Shown: positions 25,300 through 34,013, numbered from the stretch's first letter. The stretch is 44,763 nucleotides of DNA from an uncultured Lachnospiraceae bacterium (GCA_947363565.1 CANAPP010000024.1:1-44763), one strand, 5' to 3'. Made by a program: numbers and translations. Notes: generated by a model from the letters alone, not told the origin.

Positions 25300-26400
25300 A
25301 TGGAGATAAAAATGAATATCCGGCAGAATAAAGGCGCGAGTCCTCTGCTGTGCGCAGTGCTGACGCTGGCGCTGGTGTTTAGCCTTATCGCCGTCCTGCC
25401 GGGTCCTGGCAGAGTGGCGAGAGCGGTCGATGTGACCGGGAAAAGATGTTCCCTGACCATAGCGCCCGGAGGCGGAGAGCTTTCCGCGGATCTTGAGAAG
25501 GCAGATGTGGTCGTTGACATCTACAAGGTCGCGGACGCGGTGGCTATAGAAGGACAGGACAGCTATACCTTTGAATTTTTAACAGGCTATGAGGCGCTGG
25601 AGGAAAGCTATAAAAAGAATCCGGACAATGCGGCCTGGAGGCGGATGGCGCAGACGGCGGCGAAGCACGCGCTCCAGAGTAGCGAGCCTCTTCGCAGGGG
25701 CAATCCGGTGAACCAGAAGGTTCGAGACCTTTCTTGCGGTCTGTATCTTCTCATCGCCAGAGGAGCGGACATCAAGGATTATCAGACGACCGTGAAGAAC
25801 GAGGACGGGACGGAGGATATCGTCACCATCGCCCGGTCCGGGTCTAACAGCTATACCTTCGCGCCGGAGCTTATTGCTCTGCCGAGCAGGCAGATCACAG
25901 ACGAGAACGGGAACGTGATCAACACCACCGGCGGGAACGGCCCGTGGGTATACGATATGGAAGCTACCTTAAAGCCTTCCAAGGAGGAACGGCTCGGTTC
26001 TCTGGAGATCGTGAAAAATCTCCTCACCTACAGCGTGAATGATCCGGCGGTCTTCGTCTTCCAGGTGGAGGCGGAGCTTGACGGGAAGATCGTCTACAGC
26101 GATATCGTGACGATGACATTTACCGAGGCGGGACAGAAGAAGGTCCTGCTGGAGAATAAGATCCCTGTGGGGGCGCAGGTGAAGGTGACGGAAGTCTACA
26201 GCGGCGCGTCCTACAAGATCACGTCGGCGAAGGAGCAGAGCGTGACTATCGAGGCTGAGAAGGTCGCGCAGGTTACGTTCACCAACGATCACGAGCCTAC
26301 CAATCACGGCGGAGGCGGAGTGAACAACCATTTCACCTACGACGCGGAGAACGGATGGCAGTTAGAGAAGCAGCCGGCGAATGGTTCGGGCGGACAGTAA
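25300..26400 (+). CDS. Secreted pilin-like protein without sorting signal
   Basis: The 366-residue protein has a signal peptide (about 1-40). Its N-terminal half resembles pilin N-domains (LEKADVVVDIYKVADAV, later LSCGLYLLIARG). Its C-terminal domain is CnaB/DUF5979-like (LGSLEIVKNL, FVFQVEAELDGK, VKVTEVYSGASY). It ends in NHGGGGVNNH and a Gly-rich tail, with no LPxTG motif or hydrophobic helix, so it is probably secreted or held by partners. RBS AAAGGAGG is eight bases from ATG 25300. It could be a minor or basal subunit that is not itself sorted; this is inference. Confidence 0.8.
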   Translation: MEIKMNIRQNKGASPLLCAVLTLALVFSLIAVLPGPGRVARAVDVTGKRCSLTIAPGGGELSADLEKADVVVDIYKVADAVAIEGQDSYTFEFLTGYEALEESYKKNPDNAAWRRMAQTAAKHALQSSEPLRRGNPVNQKVRDLSCGLYLLIARGADIKDYQTTVKNEDGTEDIVTIARSGSNSYTFAPELIALPSRQITDENGNVINTTGGNGPWVYDMEATLKPSKEERLGSLEIVKNLLTYSVNDPAVFVFQVEAELDGKIVYSDIVTMTFTEAGQKKVLLENKIPVGAQVKVTEVYSGASYKITSAKEQSVTIEAEKVAQVTFTNDHEPTNHGGGGVNNHFTYDAENGWQLEKQPANGSGGQ

Positions 26401-26415
26401 GGAGGGCAGGAGCAG

Positions 26416-26931
26416 ATGAAAAAGAGAGATATTTTTCTGGCAGTTTTTGCCGCAGTATTGGTTCTGGCCGGGTCGGCGGGCAGCGCCTGGGCGTATTTTA
26501 CCACTTACGTGGAGGCGCGGGGGATGCTGACCCTTGAGATGGGAGATGAGACGACCATCGACGAGCCGAAGTTCGAGTCCTGGACGAAGCATATCGTCGT
26601 ATCCAGCGACAAAGGCTCTAAGCCAGTATATGTCCGGGCGAGGGCATTTTGCGGCAGCGAATACAAACTGGTCTACACCGGGTCCTCTAAGTGGACGCCG
26701 GGGAGCGACGGCTATTATTACTACAGCGATATCTTAAACGGCGGGGAGAAGACCGAAGAGCTTCTGGTGAAGATCGAGAATGTCCCGGTGGAGGACGTGA
26801 AGGACGGATCAGAGTTCAACGTTGTTGTAATCTACGAGACGACGCCTGTTCTCTACGACGAGAACGGCAAGCCCTACGCGGACTGGAACGCTAAGCAGGA
26901 GGCGAGAGAAGTGGAAGGAGGGAATAGCTGA
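26416..26931 (+). CDS. TasA/camelysin-like secreted protein (SipW-type signal)
   Basis: The 171-residue protein has an N-terminus with a hydrophobic stretch and then GSAWAYFTTY. The AYFT after the small residues is the mark of SipW-dependent signal peptides seen in TasA, TapA and camelysin-like proteins. The rest is a compact beta-rich domain (VYVRARAFCGSEYKLVYTG, then FNVVVIYETTPVLYD), consistent with the TasA fold. It has no anchor. The SipW-type peptidase gene lies in the same operon at 29496. TasA-like proteins build matrix fibres by donor-strand exchange, but that is not shown here. The stop overlaps the next start by one base. Confidence 0.8.
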   Translation: MKKRDIFLAVFAAVLVLAGSAGSAWAYFTTYVEARGMLTLEMGDETTIDEPKFESWTKHIVVSSDKGSKPVYVRARAFCGSEYKLVYTGSSKWTPGSDGYYYYSDILNGGEKTEELLVKIENVPVEDVKDGSEFNVVVIYETTPVLYDENGKPYADWNAKQEAREVEGGNS

Positions 26932-27692
26932 TGAAGCGGATAAAGAGATTCATGAAATCCCCGACAGCCACGATGCTTGCGTTTTTCCTGGCAGTGGGCC
27001 TGCTCCTTTTCTCTACCATAGGGGGCGCCAGGGCTGCGCTGACATATTTTTCCGAGACATATGTATCCCGTGTGCAGACCTCCAACATTGGCGTGACGCT
27101 GATGGAGAACGGCAAGGCGATCGCGAAGCGGGATTACAACGAGGCTTCCGACGGAACCTGGGATGAGAATACAGGCGTGCTGCTGACCAATATGCTGGCG
27201 AAGGATGAGAAGTTCAAGGTCGGCCAGACGTATAAGGAAGAGCTGAGCGTGCACAACAGCGGGACGATCGATCAGTATGTCCGCGTGAGCATTTTCAAAT
27301 ACTGGTTAAAGGACGATAAGAAGGACCGGACACTTTCGCCGGATCTTATCGACCTTAATCTTGTGAATATTGGCACAGACTGGCTTCTGGACGAGACGTC
27401 CGGCACGCCAGAGCGTACAGTGCTGTATTACGCGAAGCTTCTCAAGGCGGGGGATACGTCTTCCCTGTTCGCGGACAGCATCAAGGTTGACAATATGATC
27501 GCCACCAAGGTGACCCAGGTCCCGGTCGAGGGCAAGAAGAACACGATCCGGACAGTCTACGACTACGACGGGATGCAGTTCTGCGTGGAGGCCAAGGTGG
27601 ACGCGGTCCAGAACCATAACGCGGAGGACGCGATCTGGAGCGCATGGGGAAGAAAAGTTACCGTGGATAACGATACGCTGAAGCTGAGATAA
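26931..27692 (+). CDS. Second TasA-like secreted protein (SipW-type signal)
   Basis: The 253-residue protein has the hydrophobic leader FLAVGLLLFSTIGGARAALTYFSETY, split here as leader plus the SipW-type ALTYFSE. It is followed by a beta-rich domain with YKEELSVHNSGTIDQYVRVS, the NxGxxDxYVRV pattern common in TasA/CalY-like proteins. There is no sorting motif or C-terminal helix. It is larger than its neighbour and only distantly similar, so the two probably have different jobs in one assembly. It starts one base inside the previous stop and lies 13 bases before the next gene, which argues for tight co-expression. Confidence 0.8.
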   Translation: MKRIKRFMKSPTATMLAFFLAVGLLLFSTIGGARAALTYFSETYVSRVQTSNIGVTLMENGKAIAKRDYNEASDGTWDENTGVLLTNMLAKDEKFKVGQTYKEELSVHNSGTIDQYVRVSIFKYWLKDDKKDRTLSPDLIDLNLVNIGTDWLLDETSGTPERTVLYYAKLLKAGDTSSLFADSIKVDNMIATKVTQVPVEGKKNTIRTVYDYDGMQFCVEAKVDAVQNHNAEDAIWSAWGRKVTVDNDTLKLR

Positions 27693-27705
27693 GGAGGGAG
27701 AGAGC

Positions 27706-28497
27706 ATGAGGAAGAAGATAGGAAGGCTGGTGCTTTTGGCCTGGCTGCTGGCTTCGCTGAATATGACGGCCTATGCGGAGACTTCCCACGGCAATCCGGA
27801 CTGGTCGGTCGTTTTCACGAAAGATAAAAAGATGGAGACGAACTTCAAGACTTCCGACATTGATGACGCGATCTACGGCCTGCAGCCGGGGGACAACGTG
27901 ATCATCAGCCTGAAGCTTAAGAATGAAAATAAAAGCGCCACGGACTGGTACATGACCAACAAGGTTCTGTACTCTCTTGAGGACCGGAGCAAGAACTCCG
28001 CCACGAGCGGCGGCGCGTACACGTATAAACTGACTTACAAAGGGCCCGACGGCAAGACGGATACTCTGTTCGACAGCGAGAGCGTCGGCGGCGAGGGCGA
28101 GAGCAAGGTGGGGGAAGGTCTTAAGCAGGCGACTAACGGCCTGGAGGACTACTTCTACCTGGATACGCTGAAAAGCGGAAACAGCGGCGAGATTACTCTT
28201 GAGGTGGCTCTTGAGGGCGATACCCAGGGCAATGACTACCAGGATACGCTGGCGGACCTGCAGATGAATTTTGCCGTGGAGCTGAATGAATCGGGGACTG
28301 ACACGCCCACGCCGGGGACCGGCAGACGGACCCGGGCGGTACAGACGGGCGACGATCTGTCACTGACGCCGTTTATCATCACGGCCAGCGTGACGGGAAC
28401 TTTACTGATGATCTTCGCGGTCTACAGTCAGAGGCAGCGCGAGAAGGAGAAGAAGATGAGAGCGGGAAGGAGGGCGAAGCGGCATGAAGATATTTAG
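27706..28497 (+). CDS. Surface protein with VQTGD-type sorting signal
   Basis: The 263-residue protein has a signal peptide ending AYAET and a beta-rich domain (NVIISLKLKNENKSATDWYM, a TasA-like pattern). A Thr/Pro linker leads to AVQTGDD, a hydrophobic helix (LTPFIITASVTGTLLMIFAV) and a basic tail. VQTGD plus helix plus basic tail is a plausible substrate signal for a class B sortase, and one is encoded at 30026. This protein may be the wall anchor for the TasA-like fibres (inference). The stop overlaps the next start by 14 bases. Confidence 0.82.
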   Translation: MRKKIGRLVLLAWLLASLNMTAYAETSHGNPDWSVVFTKDKKMETNFKTSDIDDAIYGLQPGDNVIISLKLKNENKSATDWYMTNKVLYSLEDRSKNSATSGGAYTYKLTYKGPDGKTDTLFDSESVGGEGESKVGEGLKQATNGLEDYFYLDTLKSGNSGEITLEVALEGDTQGNDYQDTLADLQMNFAVELNESGTDTPTPGTGRRTRAVQTGDDLSLTPFIITASVTGTLLMIFAVYSQRQREKEKKMRAGRRAKRHEDI

Positions 28498-29506
28498 GAA
28501 GTTAACCGTATGTCTGCTGGCTGTCTGCGTCGCCGGCTCACTGTCACTTGACGCTTCGGCGGCGGAGAAGGAGTATACCTACACCGTGCGCTTCTACGCG
28601 GGCGCGAGGGGAACCTTCGGCGGGAAACAGGTCGTGACGTTCAGCAATCTGAAAGAGGGCGACCGGGTGTCTTTCCGGCAGGCGGATGTGACCATGGAAA
28701 AGGACAGCAAGTATTATGTCAGGGGGATCCGCGTAAGCGGCAGGGATAACAATACAGTAAGCTCCCAGTCCTCATTTGTCGTGACCGAGGATCAGGATTA
28801 TGTCGTAGCTTACGGCATCAAGGGCAATCTGGTGGGCTATACGGTCCGCTATGTGGACGCTGACGGCAAAGCCCTTCTGCCCGAGGAGACTTATTATGGA
28901 AATATCGGTGACCGTCCGGTCATCGCTTACCAGTATATCGAGAACTATCTGCCCCAGGCTTACAACCTGACCGGGACACTTAAGGAGAATGAGGCGGAGA
29001 ATGTATTTACCTTCACCTACAACGCGGCGGTAGTCGAGACGCCGGCGACTCCTGCGGCACCAGCCAATCCGGCAAACCCGGCCACGACTCCGGCAGGCGG
29101 CAACGCAGCCCAGGGCAATGCGGCAGGCGGAAACGCGGGGAATGCTGCGCCCGCAGGAGGCAATGCAGCCCCGGCACAGGGGGAAGAGGGCGCGCAGGCT
29201 CCGGCAGAGGGGGAAGAAGGCGCGGGTACGCCTGATACACCGGCGGCTCCGGCAGAGGAGCAGAATCAGCCGACAGACCTCCAGGATATCGACGACGGCC
29301 CGGTGCCGCTTGCCAATGTGGGAGAAGACCAGCTTACGAATGTGGCTGATGAGCCAACACCCTTAAGCAGCGGAGATTTTGCAAGACGGATGCTTGATTT
29401 CCCGGCGGGAGCGAAGGCGGGATTCCTTTCCCTGCTCGTCCTGCTCGGCGTAGGCGGATGGCGTCTCTATACCAAAAAGAAAAAGGAAAAACAAGATGCA
29501 GAATAA
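28484..29506 (+). CDS. Surface protein with MucBP-like domains and Ala/Gly-rich linker
   Basis: The 340-residue protein has a signal peptide ending DASAAE. A beta domain (about 30-110) is followed by a MucBP-like repeat (YTVRYVDADGKALLPEETYY, ending AENVFTFTYN) and a low-complexity Ala/Gly/Asn/Pro linker (about 185-265). The sequence DDGPVPLANV precedes the C-terminal hydrophobic helix and KKKKEKQ tail. The PVPLA box before a helix is a recurrent feature of Firmicutes surface proteins and may be a variant anchor; there is no LPxTG. MucBP domains can bind mucin, so a host-glycan role is possible. RBS AAGGAGG lies within the previous gene. Confidence 0.8.
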   Translation: MKIFRKLTVCLLAVCVAGSLSLDASAAEKEYTYTVRFYAGARGTFGGKQVVTFSNLKEGDRVSFRQADVTMEKDSKYYVRGIRVSGRDNNTVSSQSSFVVTEDQDYVVAYGIKGNLVGYTVRYVDADGKALLPEETYYGNIGDRPVIAYQYIENYLPQAYNLTGTLKENEAENVFTFTYNAAVVETPATPAAPANPANPATTPAGGNAAQGNAAGGNAGNAAPAGGNAAPAQGEEGAQAPAEGEEGAGTPDTPAAPAEEQNQPTDLQDIDDGPVPLANVGEDQLTNVADEPTPLSSGDFARRMLDFPAGAKAGFLSLLVLLGVGGWRLYTKKKKEKQDAE

Positions 29507-30029
29507 AGTGTTGCCGTCCGGGCAGCGTAAGGCAAAGGGAGGGAAATTTATTCCCGCCCTTTGCAATGTTGTCGGGACTTTGATATTACTCAGTGTGATC
29601 GTCACCTGCCTTCCCGCCACGGTGCCCCGTCTCTTAGGGTACGAGGTCTACAATGTGGTCAGCGGGAGTATGCAGCCGGCGATACCGATCGGAAGCATGA
29701 TCTTTGTAAAGCCGACAGATCCCGTCGCGCTTAAGGAGGGCGATATCATCGCTTTCCAGGGCAAGGACTCCGTGATCACCCACCGCGTGGTGAAGAATAA
29801 CGAGGTCGAGGGTAAATTTACCACCAAGGGCGATGCCAATGCCGAGGAGGATATGAACGAGGTGCCCTACGGCGCGCTGATCGGGGAAGTCACTTACCAT
29901 TGTCCCCTTCTCGGCGAGATCCTGTGGGTCTACACCAGCACGGTCGGGAAAGCTTACGCCATATGCTTCGCGGCCTGCGGCGCGATGTTCAATATCCTTG
30001 CGGGAAGGATGCGGGAGAGAAGAAAATGA
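29496..30029 (+). CDS. sipW: SipW-type signal peptidase (ER-type Ser/His)
   Basis: The 177-residue protein has a membrane span near 21-42, VVSGSMQPAIPIGSMIF with the catalytic Ser, and THRVV with His in place of the usual Lys. That places it with SipW and eukaryotic/archaeal signal peptidases, together with FTTKGDANAEED. A C-terminal membrane segment follows (about 147-168). In Bacillus, SipW processes TasA and TapA; here two proteins with matching signals lie upstream in the same operon. It overlaps the previous gene by 11 bases and the next by ATGA. Confidence 0.93.
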   Translation: MQNKVLPSGQRKAKGGKFIPALCNVVGTLILLSVIVTCLPATVPRLLGYEVYNVVSGSMQPAIPIGSMIFVKPTDPVALKEGDIIAFQGKDSVITHRVVKNNEVEGKFTTKGDANAEEDMNEVPYGALIGEVTYHCPLLGEILWVYTSTVGKAYAICFAACGAMFNILAGRMRERRK

Positions 30030-30817
30030 GAAAAGCAATCAGTCGGATAATTGTAACTATACTTTTGATCCTGTTTATCGGATCTGTCGCTGCAATCCTG
30101 TTTATCCTGAAGCAGTATCGCGACGATGAGGCAGTATATGGCCAGGCGGCCGGACAATTTACCATGGAAAATGAACCGGCGGCTCCGGCGGATAACGGCG
30201 GGGCAGAGATCGCGCCCATCACCGTGGACTTTGAGGCGCTTAAGAAAGTAAATGAAGACGTGATCGGGTGGATCTACTGCGAGGACACGGTGATCGACTA
30301 TCCGGTGCTCCGTGGAGAGGATAACGACTATTATCTCCATCATACCTATGACGGGAAATCAAGCATCTCCGGATCCATCTTCGTGGATACCAATAACCGT
30401 CCCGGCTTCGTAGATTCCAACACCGTGATCTACGGCCATCATATGAAGAATAAATCCATGTTCGCCACCATATCCAACTGGGCGGATCAGGATTATTACG
30501 AGGAGCATCCCATCATGTGGCTTCTGACGCCGGAGCGGGATTATAAGATCGTCCTGTTCAGCGAATATACGACCTCCGCCTACTCGGATACTTATCTGAT
30601 GTACCAGGCACCCTGCCCGGAGCTTGACGAGTATCTTCAGAGGGCGGCGAAGCAGTCTAATTTCAAGTCGGATGCCCAGGCGCCGGAGCAGCTTGACGGC
30701 AATGCGCGCTATGTGCTTTTGTCCACCTGCGCGTATGTCTTTGATGATGCCAGGGATGTACTTCACGGGAAGCTGGTGCCGGCGGACAGTGCCGGTGGGG
30801 TGGCCGTTGCGCAGTGA
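30026..30817 (+). CDS. Class B sortase
   Basis: The 263-residue protein has an N-terminal membrane anchor (about 7-28) and a single sortase domain: YGHHMKNKSMF with the catalytic His, LLSTCAYVF with the Cys and a DDAR Arg seven residues on. There is no C-terminal membrane span, unlike the class C enzyme at 24065. Class B enzymes usually attach special substrates with unusual motifs; the VQTGD protein at 27706 is the best local candidate. It starts within the sipW stop (ATGA), so the two are translationally coupled. Confidence 0.92.
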   Translation: MRKAISRIIVTILLILFIGSVAAILFILKQYRDDEAVYGQAAGQFTMENEPAAPADNGGAEIAPITVDFEALKKVNEDVIGWIYCEDTVIDYPVLRGEDNDYYLHHTYDGKSSISGSIFVDTNNRPGFVDSNTVIYGHHMKNKSMFATISNWADQDYYEEHPIMWLLTPERDYKIVLFSEYTTSAYSDTYLMYQAPCPELDEYLQRAAKQSNFKSDAQAPEQLDGNARYVLLSTCAYVFDDARDVLHGKLVPADSAGGVAVAQ

Positions 30818-30863
30818 GGATGGGAAACAGACACCGATGAATAGATAAAGCGGGGTGAGGATC

Positions 30864-32090
30864 ATGAGAAAGGAAAAAGAAGACAATATCCTGCATGTGC
30901 AGATGTTTGGCAGCTTTTCTTTGACCTGGAATGGAAAATATATTGCAGGCGGCTCCCGCTCCAGTGAAACGCAGTTTGCTTATCTGATGGAGCTCCTTCT
31001 TCACCACAGAAAACGGGGGATAAGCCGTGAACAGCTCAAGAGAAATCTGTTCGAAGACAGGGATGTCAAGGATTTTCACCATGCGGCACGAAGCGTTATC
31101 TACAATGCGAAGAAAAAGCTGAGGGAGGCCGGGCTTCCCGATGTGAATTATATCGAGCAGCAGGGCGGCATCTACTACTGGACGAAAGAGATTCCTGTAG
31201 AGGAAGATGCTGCTGCTTTTGATGAGCTTTATACTCAGGCAGAGCAGGAGCCGGATTCCGATAAGAAGCTGGAAATGTATCTGAAAGCCTGCCACTGCTA
31301 CACTGGTGAATTCCTGGAAAACCAGACGGCGGTCGTCTGGGTGGCCCAGGAGGCGATGCGTTACCGGAAAGTATTTAGCGCCTGCGCCCAGCAGGCAGTG
31401 GAGCTTCTGCGCAAGCGCCAGGATTATCTGCGCATGGAGGAGCTTGGGCTGTACGCGGCCAACATTAATCCTCTGGCAGACTGGGAGAGCGTGACGATGG
31501 AGGCTTTGCTGGCCCTGGGGCGTACCGACGAGGCAATCCGCCTCTATGAAGATACGGTGGAGCTGTATTTCCAGGAAGAGGGGCTGCGTCCGTCAGGCCG
31601 TCTGATGGAGATGCTGGAGGAAATGGGTACGCTGATCGACCATCAGTATGCCCTGTTGGACGTGATTCAGGAGAATCTGTCTGAGAAGGACGAGGATGGG
31701 AAAAAAGGCGGATACTTCTGTTCTTATCCGGTCTTCCAGGGGATCTACCGTATGATCGGGCGCGTCATGGAGCGGGGCGGGCAGTCCGTCCACCTGATGT
31801 TGTGTACCATCGTGGACAGCAAGGGCAATCCCATGAAGGACGGCCCGATGCTCGCTGAACTGTCCGGAAGGCTGGGAGATGCGATCTGTGCGTCCGTGCG
31901 CCGCAGCGATGCCGTCAGTAAATACGGCAAGGGACAGTATCTGGTCCTCCTGATGAACACGACGCGGGAGAACTGCCGGATACTGCAAAAGAGGATCAAC
32001 GACCATTTTATCATCAGGCGGCAGCGGACAGGGCTTGAGTATCATATCAACAGCGTCATCTGTACAACGGACGGCGGTCGGGTGATGTAG
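30864..32090 (+). CDS. SARP-like transcription factor with degenerate GGDEF-like C-terminus
   Basis: The 408-residue protein has three parts. Residues 8-100 look like a winged helix DNA-binding domain of the SARP/OmpR type (VQMFGSFSLTWNGKYI, ISREQLKRNLF). Residues 110-270 form a BTAD-like helical domain (LYTQAEQEPDSDKKLEMYLK, DEAIRLYEDTVELYFQEEGL). Residues 300-395 resemble a GGDEF domain whose signature is KYGKGQYLVLL (about 353-363), so catalysis is not expected. It could sense a nucleotide and activate the fibre operon, an inference. ATG 30864 is favoured over GTG 30855 for spacing to GGGG. It is the only regulator in the operon. Confidence 0.85.
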   Translation: MRKEKEDNILHVQMFGSFSLTWNGKYIAGGSRSSETQFAYLMELLLHHRKRGISREQLKRNLFEDRDVKDFHHAARSVIYNAKKKLREAGLPDVNYIEQQGGIYYWTKEIPVEEDAAAFDELYTQAEQEPDSDKKLEMYLKACHCYTGEFLENQTAVVWVAQEAMRYRKVFSACAQQAVELLRKRQDYLRMEELGLYAANINPLADWESVTMEALLALGRTDEAIRLYEDTVELYFQEEGLRPSGRLMEMLEEMGTLIDHQYALLDVIQENLSEKDEDGKKGGYFCSYPVFQGIYRMIGRVMERGGQSVHLMLCTIVDSKGNPMKDGPMLAELSGRLGDAICASVRRSDAVSKYGKGQYLVLLMNTTRENCRILQKRINDHFIIRRQRTGLEYHINSVICTTDGGRVM

Positions 32091-32105
32091 AAGGGGTGGA
32101 AGATC

Positions 32106-32588
32106 ATGGACAGATCGCAGTGGTATATCGGTGTTCCGAATGGTGTGGTGCTCTGCATCGACCACATAGACAGGTGCCGGATGGACGGAAGAATCTATCA
32201 TGCTTATAGTAAAGAAGCAGCAAAGGTTACGAACATGAGCCAGTTTCTATTTGAACTGGAGGATTTCTTTGATTCCATCTGCTTTCCGTTTCCATCTGTC
32301 AATGAGCGGTCATTTCAGGATAAGGAGCCAAAGGCAAAGCGCCGGGAAGAGAGGGTGAGAGTCATGAGCGATGAAGAATTATTAGAAAAGCATGGAGATC
32401 TGGGAACGTTTATCATACGTGTGCAGCACAGGCAGAACAGTAGCTGGCAGGGGCGCATCACATGGATGGATAAGAATAAGACCCTGTACTTCCGTTCCGT
32501 GTGGGAGATGATCAAGCTGATCGGCAGCGCGCTGGAGACGGTCGGCGGGGAGGATATGCCGACGGAGGAAGAGTGGCCCAAAGAATAG
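32106..32588 (+). CDS. Unknown protein downstream of the SARP-like regulator
   Basis: The 160-residue soluble protein is not a family I can name. It has an N-terminal part (WYIGVPNGVVLCIDHIDRCR, then FLFELEDFFDSICFPFPS), a charged linker (KEPKAKRREERVRV) and a C-terminal part GTFIIRVQHRQNSSWQGRITW followed by YFRSVWEMIKLIGSAL. The last segment recalls small proteins that often accompany regulators in gut Clostridia, from memory and not verified. It is 15 bases after the regulator gene and is the last gene before a strong terminator, so it may be a partner of the regulator. Confidence 0.8.
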   Translation: MDRSQWYIGVPNGVVLCIDHIDRCRMDGRIYHAYSKEAAKVTNMSQFLFELEDFFDSICFPFPSVNERSFQDKEPKAKRREERVRVMSDEELLEKHGDLGTFIIRVQHRQNSSWQGRITWMDKNKTLYFRSVWEMIKLIGSALETVGGEDMPTEEEWPKE

Positions 32589-32608
32589 ATCAGGACAGGC
32601 ATTTCCTG

Positions 32609-32651
32609 AAAAAGCATCAGGCCTGCACGATGCAGACCCGATGCTTTTTTT
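32609..32651. terminator. Bidirectional intrinsic terminator (copy A of a repeated terminator)
   Basis: The stem AAAAAGCATC...GATGCTTTTTTT encloses CCTGCA/TGCAG. The U-run to the right ends the fibre operon, and the A-run to the left serves the minus-strand gene at 32667. Followed by GAGGAAATCC, as in copy B at 34113. Confidence 0.9.
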
Positions 32652-32666
32652 GAGGAAATCCGCGTA

Positions 32667-34013
32667 TTATCTGACCGGAATATATATTGTGCTTCTGGCT
32701 TTCCCGCGTTGTCTTAAAAGGTTATCACTCACCATCCGCCTGAGGATTCTTGAGGCGGTAGAGGCGCTGACTTCAAGCAGATCTTCCACATCATTCCGGG
32801 CAACATGGCCCTGCCTTCTGGCGAGTTTTAATACCTTAAGTTCATCGCTGTCCGGCTCTTCGGCATATACAGCCGGAGATTCTCTGATCAGTGACGCGTA
32901 AGGCATACCGCCACCTGCGTCGTATTTGGCATTGATATTCGGCAGTATGATCTTAAATGCATTTTTCGTAGTCTCAATTACAGGTTTTTCTTCTGCATGT
33001 TCATATGCTTTCATGATCTTTCCAATGCCTGTACCGTAAGCTTCTATCAGCCGTAACCGGTAAAATACATTGGCCAGGTATTGGTTCCGACATACGGACA
33101 GCCCGACCATGATATCTTCCAGATCAATCCCCGGCAGCAGCCCTCCAATAGATACAAACTCTATCCGGTCCGCGTATATACTGATCAGGGCACTGGCGCT
33201 GAAAGAATAGTCGCGGTGCACGAGCAGGTTCAAAAGCGTCTCCCTGACGGCTGCTTCCGGGTAGTCCCTGACGTCGGTTCTCCAGAGTTTTTCGATAGTT
33301 GCACGGGTCTGGTTCCGAAAATCAATATAATCATATACATCGTTTAGCTGCTGGATCAAAGAGCCGGTAAATTCCCGGCGGTCTTTGAATACGGTCTGAT
33401 CCGTTCCCTGAAAAACGGCGGCTTTGATCGTATGGACACACTGGTCGGATAAGAGGAGGGCAAGGTTACTGTAGATGCCGTTATGGTCGAGCAGCTTTAA
33501 CGTCTGCATCTGTGGTAATCCAAATTCCGTATTGCGGCGTCCAAACTCCTTTTTTGTGGCATCGAAGGTGAGTTCCTGATTCAGACAGCGCATCGTCTCA
33601 AAACGGTCGCCGTCAGTCTCTTTTATCATGCTGCGGATCGCATTGTCTGTGGCAGGCACAGACGAATAGCCCTGGCGGACATACACGCCGATTGGCCTGA
33701 GTCCCTTTTTCGCAAGGTAATATGGACGGTCTGTTCCGCGCTGGATGTCAATGCAGACGATTTTCCTGCCCTCGGTTTCTATTGTCTCGTAGTGCAGGAA
33801 CATGGTAATATCAGGCTTGATCGCATCCCTTACCATATTGCTGACCTGCAGAGAGACAAAATCCGGATTATCCACGCCGATGACTGTCCCGTCATCTTTT
33901 ACGCCGATATACAGCTTGCCGCCCTCGCAGTTTGCAAAGGCGATAATCTCTTTTTTTACGTCTTCAACAACAATCTCTTTTAATTCTACCGTTTCACTTT
34001 CCTGAAGCAGCAT
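32667..34013 (-). CDS. AlbA_2-type ATP-binding transcriptional regulator
   Basis: The 448-residue protein has an N-terminal AlbA_2 domain (ETVELKEIVVEDVKKEIIAF, GGKLYIGVKDDGTVIGV), a middle region with EAAVRETLLNLLVHRDYS, the ATP-dependent helicase/GHKL-like marker typical of this family, and a C-terminal winged helix (VEDLLEVSASTASRILRRMV). Such proteins are often named putative transcriptional regulators; their targets are mostly unknown. ATG 34013 has AAGGAGGATC upstream. Its promoter holds a near-perfect inverted repeat, suggesting self-regulation. It is flanked by two copies of a terminator. Confidence 0.88.
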   Translation of the reverse strand: MLLQESETVELKEIVVEDVKKEIIAFANCEGGKLYIGVKDDGTVIGVDNPDFVSLQVSNMVRDAIKPDITMFLHYETIETEGRKIVCIDIQRGTDRPYYLAKKGLRPIGVYVRQGYSSVPATDNAIRSMIKETDGDRFETMRCLNQELTFDATKKEFGRRNTEFGLPQMQTLKLLDHNGIYSNLALLLSDQCVHTIKAAVFQGTDQTVFKDRREFTGSLIQQLNDVYDYIDFRNQTRATIEKLWRTDVRDYPEAAVRETLLNLLVHRDYSFSASALISIYADRIEFVSIGGLLPGIDLEDIMVGLSVCRNQYLANVFYRLRLIEAYGTGIGKIMKAYEHAEEKPVIETTKNAFKIILPNINAKYDAGGGMPYASLIRESPAVYAEEPDSDELKVLKLARRQGHVARNDVEDLLEVSASTASRILRRMVSDNLLRQRGKARSTIYIPVR

